Shown here one piece after another: positions 1 to 6,013 of a DNA stretch of 9,498 nt (position 1 is the first letter of the stretch; each line of letters opens with the position of its first letter). The position numbers were made by a program, and so were the translations under genes. The notes beneath the pieces are model-generated. The model was not told the DNA's origin, did not search any database, and was given only the letters and a program-made list of their open reading frames with translations. Source of the DNA: Clostridia bacterium (GTDB lineage Bacteria; Bacillota_A; Clostridia; Christensenellales; UBA1750); NCBI GenBank assembly GCA_017413675.1, contig JAFPSR010000027.1:1-9498 (forward strand), read 5' to 3'.

Positions 1-1
1 C

Positions 2-842
<841 letters not shown>

Positions 843-874
843 ATCGCTAAGTATAATTCTTGGAGGCTTTTCGA

Positions 875-1183
875 ATGAATCAACAAGTCGCTACAACCCT
901 GATCCAGGTTCTTCCGCTGGTATTAATCGTTGTTGTTTTCTACTTCCTTCTGATCCGTCCGCAGCAGAAAAAGGATAAAGCAGTCAAACAGATGCTCTCC
1001 GAACTGAAAGTCGGCGACAGAATTACCACAATCGGCGGTTTCTATGCCACCATCACCGCCATTAAAGGCGATGTGATCACGGTTGCTATGGGCCCCGAAA
1101 AAACGACCATGAAGATTGCCCGCTGGGCTATCCGCGGTCTGGACGATACTCCTGCCAACGAAGAAAACGATCAGATGATCTGA
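875..1183 (+). CDS. yajC: YajC, preprotein translocase accessory subunit
   Basis: YajC is a small single-span inner-membrane protein that associates with SecDF and the SecYEG translocon. The product is 102 residues. A hydrophobic helix at about residues 8-27 is followed directly by the family signature IRPQQKKDK and a soluble domain with LKVGDRITTIGGFYATI, the beta-rich YajC core. The chosen start is ATG 875, placed 8 bases after GGAGG (862-866); a TTG at 860 in the same frame lies before that ribosome binding site and is not credible. The gene follows tgt, its usual neighbour. secD and secF, which often come next, are absent here: a terminator follows within 20 bases. YajC is not strictly essential in studied bacteria, and the gene looks intact. 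Confidence 0.95.
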   Translation: MNQQVATTLIQVLPLVLIVVVFYFLLIRPQQKKDKAVKQMLSELKVGDRITTIGGFYATITAIKGDVITVAMGPEKTTMKIARWAIRGLDDTPANEENDQMI

Positions 1184-1200
1184 CAATCAACCGGATACAG

Positions 1201-1233
1201 CGCTTCTGCAGAAAAATCTGCGGAAGCGTTTTT
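1201..1233 (+). terminator. intrinsic terminator behind yajC
   Basis: An 11-base-pair stem (1201-1211 with 1218-1228, one G-U wobble) surrounds the loop AAAAAT and is followed by TTTTT (1229-1233), then C and more T. It lies 17 bases after the yajC stop and separates the tgt/yajC unit from the next operon. Confidence 0.88.
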
Positions 1234-1269
1234 CTTTTCCCGGAAAAGTAACCCGGCATTTGTGCGTGG

Positions 1270-1298
1270 TTGTTCTATGGAAAAATTTGTGATAAACT
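1270..1298 (+). promoter_or_regulatory. candidate promoter for the lipoprotein-pfkB-hom operon
   Basis: TTGTTC (1270-1275) lies 17 bases before TAAACT (1293-1298). An alternative is the extended -10 TGTGATAAA (1288-1296). The position fits: just after the yajC terminator and before the GGAGG at 1315-1319. The boxes are only moderate matches, so the exact element is uncertain. Confidence 0.4.
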
Positions 1299-1324
1299 GG
1301 CAACATATTCATACGGAGGCCAAG

Positions 1325-2239
1325 ATGAAAAGAGTTCTCCTGATCTGTGTCTGTCTGCTTATTCTTCTGACAGGCTGTAAAGGAAAAACGCATATCCAGA
1401 AAATCGACCAGCTGGTCGGTCCGCATTATCTTGTTCCGGCAACGCCTTCCCCGAGTGAACCTGCCGAAACGGCAGCTCCTGTCTCCTCCGAGGGCGGGAC
1501 GATTCTGGAACGCTTTGCCGAGCCGGCCGGATATATCCGTGCCTCCGGAAAAGGATTCGGATCTTTCCTGCAGCTTTTGCCCCTGCTGTCCTCCGGGGAT
1601 GCCCCGAAACAGTATGACGGGACGGCAGGAAGTCTCGAAAAGACGGCAGCCGTGATCAATCTCCCGGTATCCACTCAGTCCTATGAGAATGCCGGGGACA
1701 GTATCATCCGTCTGGTCGCAACCTACCTGTATAACCTGAAACAGTACGACAAGATTGTTTTCACCCTCGGGAACGGATTCAAATTCTCCTTCGATTCCTG
1801 GAGACAGGGACAGCTCCTGAAACAGGAAAACGATCAGTTTTCCTGGATGGACGGAGGAGACATTTCCGACGGGGAAGAAAACTTCCGGAAATATCTGGAC
1901 ACCCTGTTTACCTATGCGACCGTAAGAACCCTGAAAGGGGACCTGAAAGTAAAGGATAAGGAAGCTCAGGTGGAAATCGGGGATATCCTGATGGACGAAA
2001 ACGCTTCTTCCTGCGCGATTATCGTGGATCTGGCGGTAGACGCGGAAGGCAATGTCGTCTATATCCTGGCCAGCGGCGGATCCACCGCTCAGCAGATGTC
2101 CGTACTGAAAAATCCGTCCCAGCAGGACTTAAGTCCCTGGTATGTACATTCCCCGACGGTTTCCACCCCGAATATGGTATTCCCGACGGAAACCCGTTAT
2201 GTTTTTGATTTTAACGCACAGGAAGGTGCACAGCCTTGA
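1325..2239 (+). CDS. DUF4846 domain lipoprotein
   Basis: This is a predicted secreted, lipid-anchored protein of 304 residues whose biochemical role is not known to me. Residues 1-18 form a lipoprotein signal: MKR, a hydrophobic stretch and the lipobox LTGC, with lipidation expected on the Cys of that box. A Pro/Ser/Thr/Ala-rich linker follows to about residue 55. The rest matches the DUF4846 pattern from memory: ERFAEPAGYIR, GSFLQLLPLL, the IIRLVATYLYNLKQYDKIVF segment, GDILMD, and near the C-terminus LKNPS, LSPWY and a TRYVF end. The chosen start is ATG 1325, 5 bases after GGAGG (1315-1319); the upstream in-frame GTG 1262 and ATG 1277 would bury the signal peptide and lack a binding site. 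Typical members carry a GHA-type motif before the VDxA strand; here the segment reads SCAIIVDLA. Its stop codon overlaps the start of the sugar kinase gene. Confidence 0.85.
   Translation: MKRVLLICVCLLILLTGCKGKTHIQKIDQLVGPHYLVPATPSPSEPAETAAPVSSEGGTILERFAEPAGYIRASGKGFGSFLQLLPLLSSGDAPKQYDGTAGSLEKTAAVINLPVSTQSYENAGDSIIRLVATYLYNLKQYDKIVFTLGNGFKFSFDSWRQGQLLKQENDQFSWMDGGDISDGEENFRKYLDTLFTYATVRTLKGDLKVKDKEAQVEIGDILMDENASSCAIIVDLAVDAEGNVVYILASGGSTAQQMSVLKNPSQQDLSPWYVHSPTVSTPNMVFPTETRYVFDFNAQEGAQP
2220..2239 (+). promoter_or_regulatory. ribosome binding site and TTGA start/stop overlap
   Basis: AGGAAGG (2220-2226) lies 9 bases before TTG (2236-2238). The TTG overlaps the lipoprotein stop TGA (2237-2239) as TTGA, the equivalent of the common ATGA coupling junction. 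No ATG exists near the family N-terminus (the first internal Met is residue 17), so TTG is the best-supported start and translation is probably coupled. Confidence 0.7.
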
Positions 2240-3168
2240 GAAATAAGCTGATTGCCGTCTGTCTGAACCCGTGTATCGATAAGATGGTGACCATCCCGTC
2301 CTTTACTTACGGCGGGATGAACCGCATCCGGGAAATCCATGCCGATGCCAGCGGCAAAGGGGTCAATGTCGGCATCGTAGCCGAACGTCTGGGACTCCCG
2401 TCTTTGGTCACAGGATTCCTTTTTCGTTCCAACGGCCATCTGGTGGAAGAAAGGCTGGCAAAGGAACACGTGGAATCCGATTTTCTTTGGATGGACGGGG
2501 AAATCCGGACCAATCTGAAGGTATTCGATCTGGAAAAATCCATTGTGACGGAAATCAACGAAAGCGGTACGCCGGCGGGAGAGGATATGCTTCTCCGGAT
2601 GGCGGAAAAAATCAACAGCCTGACCGATGGAAACTCCTTCCTGGTTCTGACCGGATCACTGCCTCCGGAGACCCCCAGGAACTATTACCGCCTTCTTTTG
2701 GAAAAGGCTGCCGGTTCCTTTACCGTGCTGGATGCGGAAGGGGATGTTTTCCTGGAAGGGCTTGCCGCCCACCCTTGTATGGTAAAGCCGAATTCCTATG
2801 AATTATCCCTGGCGGTAGACAGGCAGATTCAAACTCTGGAAGATGTCATTCACGGGGCTGAAATTCTGATTCGAAAAGGCATTGGGATTGTCTGTGTTTC
2901 CATGGGCAGCGAAGGTGCTTATATAACAAACGGGAAAGAGCGGTATTACGCTCCGCCTGTAAAGATTCCAATTTTGTCCACGGTCGGTGCCGGGGACTGT
3001 GTAGTGGCCGGAATCCTGGCCGCCATGTCGAAAGAAAAACCGCTGATCGAATGTTTCCGCAGCGGTGTTGCCGCGGCCAGTGCCGCGTTATCCGTTCCGG
3101 GTACGCAACTGTGCATTCCGGAACAGTATGCTTCCCTTTGGGATCAAGTCGTCATCGAGACATTGTAA
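2236..3168 (+). CDS. PfkB-family sugar kinase, 1-phosphofructokinase-like
   Basis: This is a cytosolic ATP-dependent kinase of the ribokinase/PfkB fold, 310 residues, full family length. Family members closest in pattern phosphorylate fructose 1-phosphate (FruK) or tagatose 6-phosphate (LacC). Visible are the N-terminal LNPCID (residues 10-15), MNRIRE, the glycine/asparagine substrate motif SGKGVNV (39-45), TGSLPPE, the KPNSYEL strand, SMGSEGAY, and the second PfkB signature STVGAGDCVVAG with catalytic-base Asp254 (2995-2997), followed by VAAASAALS and PGTQ. Oddities are SGKG where GGKG is usual and GDC where GDS is usual. It starts with TTG inside the previous stop codon, and hom follows 19 bases later, so all three genes are probably one transcript. 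No PTS fructose genes are nearby, so the real substrate is open; the family call is secure. Confidence 0.88.
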   Translation: MRNKLIAVCLNPCIDKMVTIPSFTYGGMNRIREIHADASGKGVNVGIVAERLGLPSLVTGFLFRSNGHLVEERLAKEHVESDFLWMDGEIRTNLKVFDLEKSIVTEINESGTPAGEDMLLRMAEKINSLTDGNSFLVLTGSLPPETPRNYYRLLLEKAAGSFTVLDAEGDVFLEGLAAHPCMVKPNSYELSLAVDRQIQTLEDVIHGAEILIRKGIGIVCVSMGSEGAYITNGKERYYAPPVKIPILSTVGAGDCVVAGILAAMSKEKPLIECFRSGVAAASAALSVPGTQLCIPEQYASLWDQVVIETL

Positions 3169-3187
3169 CAAAAAAAGAGGAGTACAT

Positions 3188-4432
3188 ATGATCAGGGTTG
3201 GTTTATTGGGCCACGGCACCGTCGGAAGCGGCGTGGCAAAAATTCTTCTGGAAAAAAAGGACTGGCTCCGGGATCAGACCGGGGAAGAGGTATCTCTCGT
3301 TAAAATCCTCGATCTTCGTGATTTTGACGTGCCGTATGCTGACCTGTTCACCAAGGATGCACAGGAGATGCTTTCGGATCCTTCCATCCAGGTGATTGTG
3401 GAATGCATGGGCGGCATCGGGGCTGCTTACCGCTTCGTAAAGGAAGCCCTGGAAAACGGGAAACACGTTGTCACATCCAACAAGGAACTGGTTGTGGAGA
3501 AGGGGACGGAACTGAACCGGATCGCCCTGGAAAAGGATGTCAACTTCTTCTATGAAGCCAGTGCCGGCGGCGGTATCCCTTGCATCCGTCCCATGGTCCA
3601 GGATCTCGCAGGCAATAAAATCACCAAAATCAACGGGATACTGAACGGAACCACCAACTATATCCTGACCCGTATGAACGATGCCGGCGTATCCTTTGAT
3701 ACAGCGCTTAAGGAAGCCCAGGCGAAAGGATATGCGGAAGCAGATCCATCTGCTGATGTACTTGGGTGGGATGCACGCCGGAAGATAACCATCCTGGCTC
3801 ATATTTCCTTCGGGGCGGAACTGGACGATTCCAATGTGACTTCCGAAGGCATCACCAAACTGACCAAGGAAGATATGTTCTATGCCCGGGAAATGAACCG
3901 GACAATCAAACTGATTGCCTCAGCTTCCTATCATGAAGAGGATAATACCTGGGTCGGCAGCGTCCAGCCGGACATGCTCCCGGCCAACCATCCTTTAGCC
4001 GGGGTCAATGATGTATTCAACGCTGTGTATGTCCATGGGGACATGGTAGATGACGTCATGTTCTATGGCCGCGGTGCAGGCAGCCTTCCGACAGCCAGCG
4101 CCGTTGTCGGCGACGTGGTCGCAATCCTCAAGCAGCATGGGAAACGGGTATATATGCGTAAATCCGAAAATCCCCCCGCATGCGTATCCGGGAGGGAAGA
4201 AACCGCCCGATTCTTTGCCCGGGTTCTCTCCACGGAAAACTGTTCCGTACAGGAAGCGGAAAAAGAAGCTTTGTCCAGCTTCCCGGATGCCCGGATCGTC
4301 CGACTGGACAATCCCGCCTATGCATCAGAATTCGGCCTGGTTACCACGCTGGACAAGCAGTCTGTCCTGATGGATAAATTTGCTGCCCTGTCCGAAAAAG
4401 TCAACCTGGGTGCCGTCATCCGTTTCAGCTGA
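3188..4432 (+). CDS. hom: homoserine dehydrogenase
   Basis: Homoserine dehydrogenase reduces aspartate semialdehyde to homoserine with NAD(P)H, the branch-point step to threonine and methionine. The product is 414 residues. The Rossmann loop GLLGHGTVGSG is at residues 5-15, and TSNKELV is at 96-102. The family block GGGIPCIRP, INGILNGTTNYILTRM is at 127-163. YAEADPSADVLGWDARRK (182-199) holds the conserved acidic residues and the catalytic Lys199. Residues about 318-414 correspond in place to the regulatory ACT domain; the last strand (EFGLVTTL ... NLGAVIRFS) looks ACT-like, but the usual D-x-PGVL loop is replaced by ENPPACVSG. The chosen start is ATG 3188, 5 bases after GAGGAG (3177-3182); an upstream frame extension to 3065 overlaps the kinase gene and is not real. 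A terminator follows 20 bases after the stop. Confidence 0.95.
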   Translation: MIRVGLLGHGTVGSGVAKILLEKKDWLRDQTGEEVSLVKILDLRDFDVPYADLFTKDAQEMLSDPSIQVIVECMGGIGAAYRFVKEALENGKHVVTSNKELVVEKGTELNRIALEKDVNFFYEASAGGGIPCIRPMVQDLAGNKITKINGILNGTTNYILTRMNDAGVSFDTALKEAQAKGYAEADPSADVLGWDARRKITILAHISFGAELDDSNVTSEGITKLTKEDMFYAREMNRTIKLIASASYHEEDNTWVGSVQPDMLPANHPLAGVNDVFNAVYVHGDMVDDVMFYGRGAGSLPTASAVVGDVVAILKQHGKRVYMRKSENPPACVSGREETARFFARVLSTENCSVQEAEKEALSSFPDARIVRLDNPAYASEFGLVTTLDKQSVLMDKFAALSEKVNLGAVIRFS

Positions 4433-4452
4433 TCCATCCCCAGTCATTCCGA

Positions 4453-4479
4453 CGCACTTCCTCCGGGAGTGCGTTTTTT
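4453..4479 (+). terminator. intrinsic terminator behind hom
   Basis: A 9-base-pair stem (4453-4461 with 4465-4473, one G-U wobble) has a TCC loop and runs straight into TTTTTT (4474-4479). It ends the lipoprotein-kinase-hom unit. Confidence 0.88.
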
Positions 4480-4518
4480 CTATATTCCAGGATTAATTAT
4501 CTCTTTCCCGGAAGGGGT

Positions 4519-4557
4519 AAAAAATCCCCCGGCACTTTTTGCAGTACCGGGGGATTT
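4519..4557 (-). terminator. intrinsic terminator of the CotH-VTC-DUF4956 operon
   Basis: A 15-pair stem (4522-4536 with 4543-4557) has a 6-base loop. The single non-Watson-Crick pair is C-A when read on the + strand but a G-U wobble on the - strand. A run of six U occurs only on the - strand (A4519-4524 on +). Both points assign it to leftward transcription, 12 bases after the DUF4956 stop. Confidence 0.85.
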
Positions 4558-4569
4558 GTGAATTCGGGG

Positions 4570-5265
4570 TTAACCGATCTCGTTCTGGAAAGCAACCAGC
4601 GTAGCATCGCCTACGCCGTTAACCTGCATCAGGGCTTCGCAGATGTTCATCTGTTTATCGGAAAGACGCAGTTCATAGGTGGCTTCCACACCGTTCGCAG
4701 TAACGGTTTTGCTCTTCAGGCGTACTTTCTGTACGTTGTGCAGCATCCTTGCGATATCGCGCGCGGCATATTCATCATAACGGACAACCAGCAGGTAATT
4801 GTTGCTGATCTTGTTTCCGACGATGGAAAGAGCAATCAGGATACCGCCGATGATCAGGCAGCCTACAAAGGCATACAGGACAAAGTTGGCACCGATCGTA
4901 ATACCGGCAACAATAGCCCAGAACATGTAAACCGTGTCGACCGGATCCTTGACCGCGGTACGGAAACGGACAATAGACAGGGCACCGACCATGCCCAGGG
5001 AAAGAGCCGGAGCGGATGAAATACACATGATGACGAGCGTGGTGACCATCGTCAGCATAATCAGGCTCAGGTTGAAGGAATGGCTGTATAAAACGCCGCG
5101 GAAAGTTTTCTTATAGATGAAATAGATAAACAGGCCGAGAAGGAATGCCGCCAGAAGGCCCAGGATAATGTTGGGAAGGGTCATATTCTGGTTGGACAGG
5201 GAGAAGCTTTCCAGGAATTTCGATTTGAAAACATCGGAGAAACTGTAGGTATTTTCGGTATTCAT
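4570..5265 (-). CDS. DUF4956 family membrane protein
   Basis: This is a 231-residue integral membrane protein of the uncharacterised DUF4956 family. By hydrophobicity I see helices at about 33-50, 64-82, 112-130 and 131-150. Between helices 2 and 3 lies the family hallmark GALSIVRFRTAVKDP (94-108), with Arg100, Arg102, Lys106 and Asp107, followed by DTVYMFWAI. Residues 151-231 form a soluble tail with alternating strands (KVRLKSKTV, ATYELRLS, DATLVAF) that resembles a small regulatory alpha/beta domain. The start is ATG 5265 with a weak AGGT site 7 bases upstream. It lies 18 bases behind the VTC-domain gene and is the last gene of the operon. The positively charged loop is compatible with a phosphate or polyphosphate ligand, which is inference. 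The family call is strong; function is unknown. Confidence 0.9.
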   Translation of the reverse strand: MNTENTYSFSDVFKSKFLESFSLSNQNMTLPNIILGLLAAFLLGLFIYFIYKKTFRGVLYSHSFNLSLIMLTMVTTLVIMCISSAPALSLGMVGALSIVRFRTAVKDPVDTVYMFWAIVAGITIGANFVLYAFVGCLIIGGILIALSIVGNKISNNYLLVVRYDEYAARDIARMLHNVQKVRLKSKTVTANGVEATYELRLSDKQMNICEALMQVNGVGDATLVAFQNEIG

Positions 5266-5283
5266 TTTCTTTACCTGCTTTCT

Positions 5284-5997
5284 TTAATAGTTATATTCGA
5301 ATCTTCTGCACAAAGTGTACTTGGATATGGCACTGCGGACTGGGGTCAGGTTCTGCAGGATTACGGGAATGAAGGACGGAAGCCTGCGGTTGTATTTGAC
5401 TTCCAGGATGTTCTGCTCCTCTCCGAAAGGGGAGACTGTCGGCACATGCGGGTTGAACAGATCCAGGGAGAAGACACCGCTTCGAAGTTCCTGATCCAGG
5501 GTAATCCGGGTATCTTCCGCAATATGGACGAATGCTTCCCGGTAATAGTCCACCAGGACAACCGGATGCAGTTTTTTGATCGTAATCATGCGGTAGAGCT
5601 CATTGATCAAAGGATGGTTGATTTTATCCAGCCCGTAGGCATCCCCGCTGATAATCTGTTCTGCGAGCTCCCTGGTGATGGTCACGGATTCCTTTTTGGT
5701 CAGATCCCCGCGCTTGCTTTTCTTTTCCAGCTTGATCGTCGCATCGGAATAATTGTAAATGCGGATCCGGTATTTGTCACGCCAGTACACACCGTCTATT
5801 TTTTCCTGCAGAGCTGAGTTATAAGCATCATCAAAATACAGGCTCCGGATATGGTATCCGCCGTCCGGGCCTGCATTACGGTCCAGATCCAGGACGGAAC
5901 CCAGGACGTTTCGCAGATACACCGTATCGCCCGGATTGATAAAATATTTCAGTTCATGCCGAAGGTTCTCTTCAGGCTGCGGATTGGATGAACGCAA
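5284..5997 (-). CDS. VTC-domain polyphosphate polymerase family protein
   Basis: This protein has 237 residues, essentially one bare VTC domain of the triphosphate-tunnel superfamily, with no signal peptide, membrane helix or SPX domain; it is expected at the cytosolic face. In yeast Vtc4 this domain makes polyphosphate from ATP. Visible motifs in order are RHELKYFI (13-20), IRSLYFDD (50-57), KYRIRIYN (75-82), KLEKKSK (89-95), VDYYREAF (149-156), RITLDQEL (164-171), ILEVKYN (197-203) and ISKYTLCRRFEY (224-235). By order these supply Lys17, Arg77, Arg79, Lys92, Arg153, Glu199 and Lys226, which I map to the active-site residues known in Vtc4. The start is TTG 5997-5995: no ATG is near, and a very strong AGGAGGTGAGG (6003-6013) precedes it by 5 bases. 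The gene sits 14 bases behind the CotH gene and 18 before DUF4956. The reaction is inferred, not shown. Confidence 0.92.
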   Translation of the reverse strand: MRSSNPQPEENLRHELKYFINPGDTVYLRNVLGSVLDLDRNAGPDGGYHIRSLYFDDAYNSALQEKIDGVYWRDKYRIRIYNYSDATIKLEKKSKRGDLTKKESVTITRELAEQIISGDAYGLDKINHPLINELYRMITIKKLHPVVLVDYYREAFVHIAEDTRITLDQELRSGVFSLDLFNPHVPTVSPFGEEQNILEVKYNRRLPSFIPVILQNLTPVRSAISKYTLCRRFEYNY

Positions 5998-6002
5998 TGT
6001 TT

Positions 6003-6013
6003 CCTCACCTCCT
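6003..6013 (-). promoter_or_regulatory. strong ribosome binding site that fixes the TTG start of the VTC gene
   Basis: AGGAGGTGAGG on the - strand lies 5 bases before TTG (5997-5995) and overlaps the stop codon of the CotH gene (6014-6012). It supports the non-ATG start and coupled translation of the two genes. Confidence 0.75.

Noticed and set aside
3203..3802. 199-codon - strand frame opposite hom
   Set aside because: Antisense shadow of the homoserine dehydrogenase catalytic domain.
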